Shown in pieces: positions 5,197-13,054 of a stretch of 18,803 nt of DNA. Numbering within the stretch: position 1 is the stretch's first letter; each line of letters starts with the position of its first letter. The notes below the pieces were generated by a model that made no database searches, had not been told where the DNA came from, and saw only the letters and a program-made list of their open reading frames with translations. Source of the DNA: Thermoplasmata archaeon (GTDB taxonomy: Archaea; Thermoplasmatota; Thermoplasmata; Lutacidiplasmatales; UBA184); NCBI GenBank assembly GCA_030038885.1, contig JASHQY010000022.1, positions 1-18,803 of the forward strand, given 5' to 3'. Position numbers and translations under genes: made by a program.

Positions 5197-6351
5197 ATGC
5201 GCGAAGCGTGGGTGGTCGGGGCCGCTTCCAATCGGTTCGGGAAGATGAAGGAGACCGGCCGCGAGGCCGCGACCCGGGTGGCGTTCGAGGCGATCCGGCA
5301 GTCCGGCCTCGAGCCGAAGGACATCGGCTACACGTTCGTCTCCAACTGCTTCGGCCTCACCGAGAAGCAGGGCCACGTGGGCCCGCTGATCAACGGCGGG
5401 CTCGGCATCCCCGAGGTCCCGTCCTGCACGATCGAGTCGGCGTGCTCGTCCTCGAGCGCCGGACTCCACGAGGCGTTCGTGCACGTCGCGGGGGGGTTCT
5501 TGGACGCGGCGCTGGTCGTGGGCGTCGAGAAGCTCTCGCACCTGGACACGCTCTCGGCGACCAGCTACTTCGCCGAGGCGGCCGACTATCCGTTCGAGAC
5601 CAAGAACGGCGCGACGTTCCCTGGGCTCTACGCGACGCTGGCGAGCGCGTACCAGCAGGCCTTCCCGATGAAGCCCGAGGTCCTCGGATCGGTCGCGATC
5701 AAGAATCACGCGAACGCCGCGCGGAACCCCCACGCCCACTTCCAGAAGGAGATCTCGATGGACACGTACCTGCGCTCCCCGATGATCGCCTCCCCGCTGC
5801 GGCTCTACGACTGCTGCCCCTTCTCGGACGGGGCGGCCGCGGTCGTCGTGGCGGCGAAGGAGTTCGTGAAGCACCCCGTCACCGAGCCGCTGGTCGTCCG
5901 CGCGTCGGCGCGGGCCGGATCGATCACCGAGATGCAGGACCGCCCGGACCTGCTCGGGCTCCCGGCGTCGCGGGCCGCCGCCGACACCGCCTTCCGCCAG
6001 GCGCACCTCGAACGCCGGCAGATCGACTTCCTCGAGGTCCACGACTGCTTCACGATCGCCGAGCTGCTCGCGCTCGAGGATATGGGGTTCGTGCCGCGGG
6101 GCACCGCCGGAACGGCCGAGGTCGACGGTGTCACGGCCCGCGACGGGAAGCTGCCGGTCAACCCCTCGGGCGGACTCAAGGCGAAGGGGCACCCGGTGAG
6201 CGCCACGGGGGCGAGCCAGGTCGTCGAGATCTTCGAGCAGTTCAACGGCCTCGCGAAGGGACGCGAGGTTCCGCGCACGGACACCGCGCTCGCACACAAC
6301 GTGGGCGCGACCGGCGGGTCGTGCTCGGTGCACATCTTCTCGCGGCGGTAA
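5197..6351 (+). CDS. Thiolase (acetyl-CoA C-acyltransferase, SCP-x/archaeal type)
   Basis: The 384-residue protein is a thiolase-fold enzyme of the archaeal/SCP-x branch. The nucleophilic Cys83 is in CTIESACSSSSAGLHEAF. His282 is in EVHDCFTIAELLALEDMG. The second catalytic histidine, His332, is in PSGGLKAKGHPVSATGAS, and GATGGSCSVHIF closes the fold. Such enzymes cleave 3-ketoacyl-CoA or condense two acetyl-CoA. In many archaea they work with a DUF35 protein, sometimes in one complex with HMG-CoA synthase. Here a DUF35 gene follows directly and then an acyl-CoA ligase, while no HMG-CoA synthase is visible, which tilts the role toward fatty-acid breakdown. The ATG start fits the family N-terminus (MREAWVVGAASNRFG). 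Reaction direction is inference. Confidence 0.92.
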   Translation: MREAWVVGAASNRFGKMKETGREAATRVAFEAIRQSGLEPKDIGYTFVSNCFGLTEKQGHVGPLINGGLGIPEVPSCTIESACSSSSAGLHEAFVHVAGGFLDAALVVGVEKLSHLDTLSATSYFAEAADYPFETKNGATFPGLYATLASAYQQAFPMKPEVLGSVAIKNHANAARNPHAHFQKEISMDTYLRSPMIASPLRLYDCCPFSDGAAAVVVAAKEFVKHPVTEPLVVRASARAGSITEMQDRPDLLGLPASRAAADTAFRQAHLERRQIDFLEVHDCFTIAELLALEDMGFVPRGTAGTAEVDGVTARDGKLPVNPSGGLKAKGHPVSATGASQVVEIFEQFNGLAKGREVPRTDTALAHNVGATGGSCSVHIFSRR

Positions 6352-6397
6352 GGGGGGGAGACCGGCGTCCGACGAACTTCCTTCGGCCTCCCATTCG

Positions 6398-6775
6398 ATC
6401 CAGGACTACGTCCATGGGTACGAGGAGGACCACCGGCTCCGCGGGTTCCGCTGCCCGAACTGCGGGCTCGTGACCGCGACCTGGGCACTCGCGTGCCCCC
6501 GCTGCGGCCGCGCCGCCCTCCTCGAGGCCCCGCTCGGCGAGCGCGGGACGGTCGTCGCGTTCACGGTGCTGAGCGTCCCCGGGGACGAGTTCCTGAACGA
6601 CGCGCCGTACGCGTACGTCGTGGTCGAGCTCGACGGCGGGGGTCGGGTCACCGGGTGGATGCCGTCGATCAAGTCGGAGGGCGACCTCGCGATCGGTGCG
6701 CGCGTGCACTTCGTCCCCGGCTATAAGCCCGGAGTGCAGTTCGCGCGGGACGCGGACGCGCCGGTCCCGAGGTGA
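6398..6775 (+). CDS. DUF35 zinc-ribbon/OB-fold acyl-CoA-associated protein, start unresolved
   Basis: The protein has the two-part DUF35 build. An N-terminal rubredoxin-like ribbon reads FRCPNCGLVTATWALACPRC. An OB-fold follows, with GTVVAFTVLSVPGDEF, APYAYVVVELDGGG and PGYKPGVQF. DUF35 proteins partner thiolases and help channel acyl-CoA substrates. The nearest standard start codon in frame is GTG 6470, which would cut away the first CxxC knuckle. The frame is open upstream to a TGA at 6197 with no ATG, GTG or TTG before 6470. The homologous part seems to begin near SIQDYVHGYEEDHRLRGF, so I place the left end at ATC 6398 provisionally. A near-cognate start or a sequence error could both explain this. 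The stop overlaps the GTG of the ligase gene (GTGA), indicating coupled translation. Confidence 0.75.
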   Translation: MQDYVHGYEEDHRLRGFRCPNCGLVTATWALACPRCGRAALLEAPLGERGTVVAFTVLSVPGDEFLNDAPYAYVVVELDGGGRVTGWMPSIKSEGDLAIGARVHFVPGYKPGVQFARDADAPVPR

Positions 6776-8520
6776 CCGCCGTGGCCGCCCCTCCTCCCCC
6801 CGACATCGACCGGGTCTGGCTGAAGAAGTACCCGGCGGACGTGCCGAAGACCGTCGAGATCCCGAACGTGCTCCTGACCGAGCTCGTCGAGGCGAGCTGC
6901 CGCCGGTGGGCCGACCACACCGCGCTCGTCTACTACGGCCGGAAGTGGTCCTACCGGCGCTTCTGGCGGGAGAGCGAGCGGTTCGCCGCCGCGCTCCGGC
7001 GCGACGGCGTCGGCCCGGGGGACCGGGTCGCGATCTACCTGCCGAACACGCCGCTCTACCCGATCGCGGTGTTCGCGATCCTCCGCCTGGGCGCGATCGT
7101 CGTCCAGGTCAGCCCGCTCTACCTCGGCCAGGACCTGACGCGCCTACTGCGGGACTCCGGCGCGAAGGCGATCGTGACGCTCGAGATCCTGTTCCCGAAC
7201 GTCGCGAAGATCCGGGGCGAGTACCCGGTCCCCGTGGCGTACGTCGCCCGGCTGCGCGACTTCTACCCGTGGTACCTGCGCCCGTTCGTCAACTCCGTCC
7301 TGCGCCGACGGAACCTGCCGACCGACTTCCCGAACGAGCCCTGGGTCCACCCGTTCTCGGCCGCGGTCCGTGCGCAGGACCCGGTCGACCTCTACCGCGC
7401 CGACCCGGCGCGCACGGTCGCGGTCTACCAGTACACGGGCGGGACGACCGGGGTCCCGAAGGCGGCGATGCTGACGCACCGCAACCTCGTCGCGAACGTG
7501 ACCCAGGCGAACGCGTGGAACACGACCCGGGTGTCGGGCGAGGAGGTCGTCCTCGCCGCGATCCCGTTCTTCCACATCTACGGGCTGACGGTGGCGCTCC
7601 TCATGGGGCTCGCCGACGGCGCTACGATCGTGATCCAGACCCGCCCCGACATCCCCGAGCTCCTGAAGCTCATCGACCGGTACCCGCCGACGCAGTTCCC
7701 GGGCGTTCCGGCCCTCTACGCCGGCTTCAACCGCCAACCGGACGTGGCACGGCACCGCATCCGCTCGATCAAGTACTGCCTCTCGGGCTCGGCCCCGCTG
7801 CCGCTCGAGGTCGCTCGGCAGTTCGAGGCGCTGACCGGCGGGCGGGTCGTCGAAGGGTACGGCCTCAGCGAGACCTCGCCCGCGACCCACGTGAACCCCC
7901 TCACCGGCGAGCGCCGGCCGGGGTCGATCGGGCTCCCGCTCCCCAACACCGACGAGCGGATCGTCGACCTCGAGACCGGGACGAAGGTCCTCGGGGTCGA
8001 CGAGGTCGGCGAGCTCTCGGTCCGCGGACCGCAGGTGATGCTGGGCTACTTCGGCCACCCGGAGGAGACCGACGCGGTCCTGAAGGACGGGTGGTTCCGC
8101 ACGGGCGATGCCGCCCGGATCGACGCGGACGGCTACGCCTATATCGTCGACCGGAAGAAGGACATGGTCAGCGTCGGCGGGATGAAGGTCTACCCGCGCG
8201 AGGTCGAGGAGGTCCTGTTCCAGCATCCGGGCGTCGAGGACGCCGCGGCGATCGGCGTGCCGGACCCGGACCACGGCGAGGTCATCAAGGCGTTCGTCGT
8301 CCGCCGGGCCGGCAGCACGGTCTCGGCCGACGAGCTGATCGCGTTCGTCCGCGAGCGGATCGCCCACTACAAGGCGCCGCGGACGATCGAGTTCCGCGCG
8401 TCGCTCCCCCGCAGCGGGGTCCAGAAGGTCCTGCGCCGCGTGCTCCGGGACGAGGCGACCGGGAACGGGGCCGCCGCCGGCGCCGGGCCGCCGGCCCCGG
8501 TCACAGCCCCCGCGCGATGA
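6772..8520 (+). CDS. Long-chain acyl-CoA ligase (AMP-forming)
   Basis: The 582-residue protein is an ANL-superfamily acyl-CoA synthetase, activating fatty acids with ATP and CoA. The phosphate loop is YTGGTTGVPKAAMLTH (221-236). The adenine/acyl motif is EGYGLSETSPATH (361-373). The hinge and Asp motifs are GWFRTGDAARIDADGYAYIV then DRKKDMVSVGGMKVYPREVE (440-479). The adenylation lysine is K552 in SGVQKVLRR. Length and order match bacterial and archaeal FadD-like enzymes; chain length preference cannot be read. The GTG start overlaps the DUF35 stop by four bases, so it is the third gene of the thiolase operon. Its last 20 bases overlap, tail to tail, the acyl-CoA dehydrogenase gene on the other strand. 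The C-terminal 20 residues (Gly/Ala/Pro) are an unstructured tail. Confidence 0.93.
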   Translation: MTAVAAPPPPDIDRVWLKKYPADVPKTVEIPNVLLTELVEASCRRWADHTALVYYGRKWSYRRFWRESERFAAALRRDGVGPGDRVAIYLPNTPLYPIAVFAILRLGAIVVQVSPLYLGQDLTRLLRDSGAKAIVTLEILFPNVAKIRGEYPVPVAYVARLRDFYPWYLRPFVNSVLRRRNLPTDFPNEPWVHPFSAAVRAQDPVDLYRADPARTVAVYQYTGGTTGVPKAAMLTHRNLVANVTQANAWNTTRVSGEEVVLAAIPFFHIYGLTVALLMGLADGATIVIQTRPDIPELLKLIDRYPPTQFPGVPALYAGFNRQPDVARHRIRSIKYCLSGSAPLPLEVARQFEALTGGRVVEGYGLSETSPATHVNPLTGERRPGSIGLPLPNTDERIVDLETGTKVLGVDEVGELSVRGPQVMLGYFGHPEETDAVLKDGWFRTGDAARIDADGYAYIVDRKKDMVSVGGMKVYPREVEEVLFQHPGVEDAAAIGVPDPDHGEVIKAFVVRRAGSTVSADELIAFVRERIAHYKAPRTIEFRASLPRSGVQKVLRRVLRDEATGNGAAAGAGPPAPVTAPAR

Positions 8521-9694
8521 CGTCGCGCGAGATCACGAGGCGCTGGATCTCGTTCGTTCCCTCGAAGATCTCGCTGATCCGCGCGTCGCGGTAGGCCCGC
8601 TCGATCGGGGTCCCCCGGATGTAGCCGAGCCCGCCGTGGATCTGGAGGGCCTCGTCGATCACCGCGGCGGCCCACTCCGAGCCCAGGCACTTCACGATCG
8701 CCGCCTCCCGGGTCTTCTCCGCGCGCTCGAGGCGCGACCAGCGCTTCGGATCGGTCCCCATCCGGTCCTGGTGCGCCGCGGCGTGGTAGACCAGGTAGCG
8801 GAGCGCCTGGGCCTTCATCGCCATGTCGGCGAGCTTGAACTGGATGACCTCGTACTCGCTGATCGGCAGACCGAACTGGGTCCGGTTCTTCGAGAACTCG
8901 AGCGCCTGCTGGGTCGCCGCCTCGATCCCGCCGAGCGACGCCGCGCCGAGCGACACGCGCCCGACGTCGAGCGCGGTCATCGCGACGTGGAACCCCCGGC
9001 CGACCTCCCCCAGGACGTGCTCCGGGCCGAGCGCGACGTGGTCGAGGATCAGCTCCGCGGTCGAGGTCCCGTGGAGCCCCATCTTCTTCTCGCACCGCCC
9101 GACCTGGAACCCCGGCCGCCGGGTGTCGACGAGGAACGCCGTCACGCCCCCGTTCGGCCCGAGCTTCACGTCGTTGCCGGCCATCACGACGATCGTATCG
9201 GCTTCGCGGCCGTTCGAGACGTAGATCTTGTTCCCGGTGAGGACCCAGCCGTCACCCGAGCGCTCGGCGACCGTGCGGACCGCGCCCGAATCGCTCCCGG
9301 AGCCGGGCTCGGTCAGGCTGAACGCGAGGAGCTTCTCCCCCTTCGCCGCGGGGACGAGCCAGCGTCGCTTCTGCTCCTCGGTCCCGTAGTAGAGCAGCGG
9401 GGTGGTCCCGAGCGACGTGTGGGCCCCGACGATCGTCCCGTGGGACGCGTCGACCTTCCCGAGCTCCTCGAGCAGGATGCAGTAGCCGACCTTCCCGAGA
9501 CCGAGGCCCCCGTACTCCTCCGGGACCGGGACGCCGAAGTAGCCCTCGGCCTGCATCTTCGCGACCGACGCCCGCGGGAACTCCTCCGTCGCGTCCATCT
9601 CCGCGACGATCGGCGCGACCTCCTTCGCGAGGAACGCGCGCACCGCCGCCCGGAACGCCTCCTGATCGGGCGAGAACTCGAACTCGAACGCCAT
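8501..9694 (-). CDS. Acyl-CoA dehydrogenase
   Basis: The 397-residue flavoprotein catalyses the first beta-oxidation step, alpha,beta-desaturation of acyl-CoA, passing electrons to ETF. Visible family signatures are LLAFSLTEPGSGSDSGAVRT with the following WVLTGNKIYVSNG (FAD and substrate binding), the DVGRVSLGAASLGGIEAATQ helix, RTQFGLPISEYEVIQFKLAD, and QIHGGLGYIRGTPIERAYRD. The catalytic base is Glu378 in the final IFEGTNEIQR motif, the position used by short- and medium-chain enzymes. The start is the ATG at 9692-9694, two bases after the enoyl-CoA hydratase stop (TAGCGATG), so both come from the hydratase promoter. The frame stays open far upstream of this ATG, but that part is a shadow of the hydratase and MFS genes. 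Confidence 0.95.
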   Translation of the reverse strand: MAFEFEFSPDQEAFRAAVRAFLAKEVAPIVAEMDATEEFPRASVAKMQAEGYFGVPVPEEYGGLGLGKVGYCILLEELGKVDASHGTIVGAHTSLGTTPLLYYGTEEQKRRWLVPAAKGEKLLAFSLTEPGSGSDSGAVRTVAERSGDGWVLTGNKIYVSNGREADTIVVMAGNDVKLGPNGGVTAFLVDTRRPGFQVGRCEKKMGLHGTSTAELILDHVALGPEHVLGEVGRGFHVAMTALDVGRVSLGAASLGGIEAATQQALEFSKNRTQFGLPISEYEVIQFKLADMAMKAQALRYLVYHAAAHQDRMGTDPKRWSRLERAEKTREAAIVKCLGSEWAAAVIDEALQIHGGLGYIRGTPIERAYRDARISEIFEGTNEIQRLVISRDVIARGL

Positions 9695-9696
9695 CG

Positions 9697-10482
9697 CTAC
9701 GTACCCCGGAACTTCGGGGGTCGGCGCTCGACGAACGCCGCGAGTCCCTCGCCGAGATCCTCCGAGCCCAGCACTTCGGCTTCGAACAGGCGGGTCTCGT
9801 TCTCGAGGCCCTTCGCGAGCGGGAGCTCGAACCCCTCGACGATCGATCGCTTCGCGGCGCGGACCGCCTTCGGGGCCCGCTGGGCGATCGTGTGGGCGAG
9901 GTCGCGGGCGGCCCGGAGCTCCTGGCCCGCCGGCACGGTGCGGTTGACGAGGCCGATCCGCAGCGCCTCGGCGGCGGAGATCATCGCGCCCGTGAAGATC
10001 AGCTCCTTCGCCTTCGCGACCCCGACGAGGCGGGGCAGCCGCTGCGTGCCGCCGTACGCGGGGATCAGGCCCAGCGTAACCTCGGGCGCGCCCAGCTTCG
10101 CCGATTCGCCGGCGAGCCGGAGATCGCACGCCAGCGCGAGCTCGAGCCCTCCGCCGAGCGCGAGGCCGTTGATCGCGGCGATCACCGGCGACGGGAGCGC
10201 GGCGAGCCGCCCGTAGATCGCGAGCCCGCGGCGGGCGACCTCGGGCGCGCTCGCGAGGTCGAGCGTCGCCATCTCCTTGACGTCGGCCCCGGCGCTGAAG
10301 TACTGTCCCTCGCCCGTCAGCACGACCGCCCGCACCTTCGCATCGGCCGCGAGCTCCGTGATCCGCCGGTCGAGGTCGCCGAGGAGCCGGGTGCTGAGCG
10401 CGTTGACGGGAGGGTGGTTCAGGACGAGGATCTCGACGCCGTCCTCTTCGCTCTTCCGTCCCACCTGGAGATCCTCCGGCAT
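9697..10482 (-). CDS. Enoyl-CoA hydratase
   Basis: The 261-residue protein is a crotonase-family hydratase that adds water to trans-2-enoyl-CoA. The oxyanion-hole segment is YFSAGADVKEM (61-71), followed by NGLALGGGLELALACD (105-120) with Glu114 and GAPEVTLGLIPAYGGTQRLP (131-150) with Glu134. Both catalytic glutamates of true hydratases are kept, which argues against an isomerase-only or decarboxylase role. Length is typical. The ATG at 10480-10482 is preceded by a purine-rich GGGGAGGA about nine bases away, the best ribosome binding site in the window. A TATA box at 10518-10525 predicts a leader of about 13 bases. It is the first gene of a two-gene unit with acyl-CoA dehydrogenase. Confidence 0.95.
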   Translation of the reverse strand: MPEDLQVGRKSEEDGVEILVLNHPPVNALSTRLLGDLDRRITELAADAKVRAVVLTGEGQYFSAGADVKEMATLDLASAPEVARRGLAIYGRLAALPSPVIAAINGLALGGGLELALACDLRLAGESAKLGAPEVTLGLIPAYGGTQRLPRLVGVAKAKELIFTGAMISAAEALRIGLVNRTVPAGQELRAARDLAHTIAQRAPKAVRAAKRSIVEGFELPLAKGLENETRLFEAEVLGSEDLGEGLAAFVERRPPKFRGT

Positions 10483-10517
10483 CGGCCCCGTCCTCCCCGG
10501 GGGCGAGGACCGCGGAG

Positions 10518-10525
10518 CTTTTTAG
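10518..10525 (-). promoter_or_regulatory. TATA box of the enoyl-CoA hydratase/acyl-CoA dehydrogenase unit
   Basis: The minus strand reads CTAAAAAG, centred about 39 bases from the hydratase ATG, giving a short leader that carries a GGGGAGGA ribosome binding site. This is one of the few promoters here with a leader rather than a leaderless arrangement. Confidence 0.6.
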
Positions 10526-10565
10526 CCCGCCCGGCGCGGGCCGCCCGGGCGCGGTCCGGCTTCCT

Positions 10566-10575
10566 CTTGATATGC
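10566..10575 (+). promoter_or_regulatory. TATA-like element of the MFS transporter gene
   Basis: CTTGATATGC is centred about 27 bases before the GTG at 10598, which supports that start and a leaderless transcript. Confidence 0.5.
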
Positions 10576-10597
10576 GGGCGGTCGTCGTCCGCGGTCC

Positions 10598-11776
10598 GTG
10601 ACCCAACGCGAGCTGCTCTCGCTCTCGCTGTACTCCCTCCTCGCGAGCAACCGGAGCGGGCTGTTCATCGTCTTCCTGCCGCTCTACCTCGTCGAGCTGA
10701 AGGGTGCGAGCCTCCCGATCGCGCTCGCGATCCTGACGCTCGCCTACGTGCCGGCGAGCCTGATCGGCCCGCTCGTCGGCCGGCTCTCCGACCGCGCGGG
10801 CCGCCGACGGCCCTACCTCTTGCTCGGCGAGGCGCTCGCGTTCCCGCTCTTCCTCCTGATCACGTTCGTGCCGGGGTACGTCCTCGCGGGGGGTCTCTTC
10901 ATCGCCGCCGAGCTCGCCCTCGCGATCGGAGGCCCCGCGTACACCGCGTACGTCGCGGACGTCACGCGGGCGAACGAGCGCGGCGCCGGCTACGGGCTCC
11001 TGAACGCGACCTCCAGCGCCGGCGGGGTGGTGGGCGTGGTCCTCGCCGGGGTCGTCACGCTCGAGTTCGGGCTCGGAGCGCTCTTCCCGTTCGTCGTCGC
11101 GACGATGGTCGGCACGCTCTCGGTCGTCGTGCTCCTGGTGCCCGACATTCACCTCCCGCCGTCCCCGCCGCCGCGCCCGCTGCGGGAGATGCGACCGGTG
11201 GTGACGTTCTCGTTCGCGGTGTCGATCCGTGCGATCGGGAGCGGCGCGGTCGCGACGTTCTACGGCTACCTCGCCGCCACCCTGGGAGCGAACGACCTCG
11301 AGGTCAGCGTCGTCGCGGTCGCGGGCCTGCTCACCGGAGCCTTGGTCTCGCTGCCGCTGGGGCGCCTCATCGATCGGCGCGGGGAGATCCGCGGCATCTG
11401 GTACGGGACCGCGCTCGCGCTCGCGTCGTACGGGATCTTCATGGTCTCGACCACCTGGACGGAGACGATCCCGGCCCAGGCGGTGCGCAACGGGGGGCTC
11501 GCGCTGGTCGGCACCGGCATGCAGGCCTGGGTCGCCCGCGCCGCGCCCGAGGGGCAGCGCGCGGAGTACCTCGGGGTCTTCACGCTGATCAACTCGTCCC
11601 TCTGGAGCGTCGGCCCGCTCGTCGGCGCCGTCGCGATCGCGTTCTTCGGCTACCTGGGGCTGTTCGTGATGGCGATCGCGACGACCGTCGTCTCGCTGAT
11701 CGTGATGGAGCTCCTCTACGGGGAGATGGGGATCCGCGCGCGGCTGAACCGCCCGTCCGCTCCGGCCGCGGGCTGA
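10598..11776 (+). CDS. MFS transporter
   Basis: The 392-residue protein is a major facilitator superfamily secondary transporter, with about twelve hydrophobic helices split by a cytoplasmic loop near residues 183-205 (PPSPPPRPLREMRP). The signature loop between helices 2 and 3 is GRLSDRAGRRRPY (61-73). A degenerate copy in the second half, GRLIDRRGEIRG, reflects the usual internal duplication. No substrate-specific motif is recognisable; sugar, drug or carboxylate export/import are all open. The GTG start at 10598 is supported by a TATA-like element 27 bases upstream. The gene is divergent from the enoyl-CoA hydratase unit, so a link with fatty-acid use is possible but only by position. Confidence 0.9.
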   Translation: MTQRELLSLSLYSLLASNRSGLFIVFLPLYLVELKGASLPIALAILTLAYVPASLIGPLVGRLSDRAGRRRPYLLLGEALAFPLFLLITFVPGYVLAGGLFIAAELALAIGGPAYTAYVADVTRANERGAGYGLLNATSSAGGVVGVVLAGVVTLEFGLGALFPFVVATMVGTLSVVVLLVPDIHLPPSPPPRPLREMRPVVTFSFAVSIRAIGSGAVATFYGYLAATLGANDLEVSVVAVAGLLTGALVSLPLGRLIDRRGEIRGIWYGTALALASYGIFMVSTTWTETIPAQAVRNGGLALVGTGMQAWVARAAPEGQRAEYLGVFTLINSSLWSVGPLVGAVAIAFFGYLGLFVMAIATTVVSLIVMELLYGEMGIRARLNRPSAPAAG

Positions 11777-11822
11777 GGGCGCTCGCCCGCGGCGTCTTGT
11801 AGCTCCCGCCGCTCCCGGCGGC

Positions 11823-12341
11823 GTGGTCGCGTTCCGGATCGTCCAGCGGATCCGGGCGCCGCCCGGATTCGTCGTCGACTGGTGGCTCGACTATCGCTCC
11901 GACGACGCCGCGCTCACGCGGGACACGGTCCAGCGCACGGTCGACCGGATCGACGACCGGCGCATCCACCTCACGACCACGTCGGAGTTCGGGGGTCGGC
12001 TGCGCACGACCGACGGCACGGTCGCACGCACCGGGCCGACCAGTTGGCACATGACCGGCCACGTGAGCTCGGACGGTCTCGTCGTGTCGACGATGCAGAC
12101 CGCCTACACCGTCGAGGGCACTCCGGACGGCTGCCGGGTCGAGGCGCAGTTCGAGTTCGTCGGGCGGACGCTGCCGTGGCGGCTCGCCCTGGCCGTGTCG
12201 GGCTACGCGCTGCGTCGGCGGCAGCGCGCCGCCTTCCGCGACTACGCGGCGGCGATCGAGCGGGACTACGCGGCGCGGGCGGCCGCCCCGCCCCCGTCCC
12301 CGTCCGCTCCGCCGCCCGACGAGGGGCGCCGGCCACGGTAA
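11823..12341 (+). CDS. SRPBCC (START-like) fold protein
   Basis: The 172-residue protein begins VAFRIVQRIRAPPGFVVDWW, the first strand and helix typical of the SRPBCC/polyketide-cyclase superfamily of ligand-binding helix-grip proteins. Alternating strands follow (RRIHLTTTSEFGGRLRTTDG, SWHMTGHVSSDGLVVSTMQT, CRVEAQFEFVG), then a long C-terminal helix (RRRQRAAFRDYAAAIERDYA). This fits the family. The last 20 residues are Pro- and Ala-rich and likely disordered. Such proteins bind hydrophobic ligands or lipids; the ligand is unknown. The GTG start at 11823 follows the MFS stop by 46 bases. A weak A/T patch, CTTGTAGC (11796-11803), sits about 24 bases upstream. Its TAA stop (12339-12341) is embedded in the TATA element of the bud32 gene. 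Confidence 0.75.
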   Translation: MVAFRIVQRIRAPPGFVVDWWLDYRSDDAALTRDTVQRTVDRIDDRRIHLTTTSEFGGRLRTTDGTVARTGPTSWHMTGHVSSDGLVVSTMQTAYTVEGTPDGCRVEAQFEFVGRTLPWRLALAVSGYALRRRQRAAFRDYAAAIERDYAARAAAPPPSPSAPPPDEGRRPR

Positions 12342-12346
12342 TATAG
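12338..12346 (+). promoter_or_regulatory. TATA box of bud32
   Basis: GTAATATAG is a clear A/T box. It includes the TAA stop of the SRPBCC gene (12339-12341). Initiation is predicted near 12369, giving a leader of about 20 bases that begins close to a GGAGGG (12371-12376). Confidence 0.6.
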
Positions 12347-12390
12347 CGAGGGTCCGTCGGTCCGCCCGGCGGAGGGTCCGCGGTTCCGGT

Positions 12391-13044
12391 ATGGGGGAGG
12401 ACGCGTCGCCGGGCCGCACGATCGCCCGGGGGGCCGAAGCGACGCTGCGCCGCGTGGAGTGGATGGGGCTCCCGGCGATCCTCAAGGAGCGCGATCCGAA
12501 GTCGTACCGACCGAAGGCGCTCGACGACCGACTGCGTCGGGAGCGGACCCGGACCGAGGCCCGGCTCCTGGTCGACGCCCACCGCTTCGGCGTTCGGACG
12601 CCGATCATCTACGACATCGATCTCGCGAAGCATCGGCTCGTGCTCGAGCAGCTCGCCGGCCCGACGCTCAAGGAGCTGCTCGAGGACCCGGCGCTCCCGC
12701 CCGAATCGCTCGCGACCGCCGTCCGCCACCTGGGAGAAGGCCTCGGGCGCCTGCACGCCGGCGGGATCTCCCACGGGGACCTGACGAGCTCGAACGTGAT
12801 GTATCCCGAGGGCCCCGAGGGACCGGCGGCGTTCCTCGACCTCTCGATGGGCTCGCGGAGCCCCGGCATCGAGGAGCTGGGGATCGACCTCCACCTGGTC
12901 GAGGAGGATCTGAAGTCGCTCCACGCGCGGCCGGACGCGCTCGTCCGCGCGTTCCTCGACGGCTACGCGGTCGGGAACCCGGCGGGCGCGAGCGACGTCC
13001 GCGCCCGCGCGAAGGCGATCCAGGGACGCGTCCGCTACGCGTGA
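12391..13044 (+). CDS. bud32: Bud32/PRPK-type kinase, KEOPS complex subunit
   Basis: The 217-residue protein is a small RIO-like atypical kinase of the Bud32 family, which acts with Kae1 in KEOPS to make N6-threonylcarbamoyladenosine in tRNA. Visible are RGAEATL (13-19) in place of a normal glycine loop, the ATP-binding lysine K32 in AILKERDPKSYRPKALD, the family RRERTRTEARLL helix (49-60), the catalytic loop SHGDLTSSNVM (127-137) with D130 and N135, and a metal-site Asp150. The usual DFG triad reads D150-L-S here. The C-terminal part ends RVRYA, resembling the basic RxRY tail typical of the family. Kae1 is not adjacent, although kae1-bud32 fusion or adjacency is common in archaea. The gene stands alone behind its own TATA box and converges with the NAD(P)HX repair gene across 10 bases. 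Confidence 0.9.
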   Translation: MGEDASPGRTIARGAEATLRRVEWMGLPAILKERDPKSYRPKALDDRLRRERTRTEARLLVDAHRFGVRTPIIYDIDLAKHRLVLEQLAGPTLKELLEDPALPPESLATAVRHLGEGLGRLHAGGISHGDLTSSNVMYPEGPEGPAAFLDLSMGSRSPGIEELGIDLHLVEEDLKSLHARPDALVRAFLDGYAVGNPAGASDVRARAKAIQGRVRYA

Positions 13045-13054
13045 GCCGCGCCGC

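Noticed and set aside
8467..8498. GC-rich inverted repeat as a terminator
   Set aside because: There is no T-run after it and it lies within coding sequence; archaeal terminators are usually T-rich, so I do not call one.
9695..11152. N-terminal extension of the acyl-CoA dehydrogenase frame
   Set aside because: The extension overlaps the hydratase on the same strand and the MFS gene on the other, is low complexity, and the dehydrogenase has a proper ATG at 9694.
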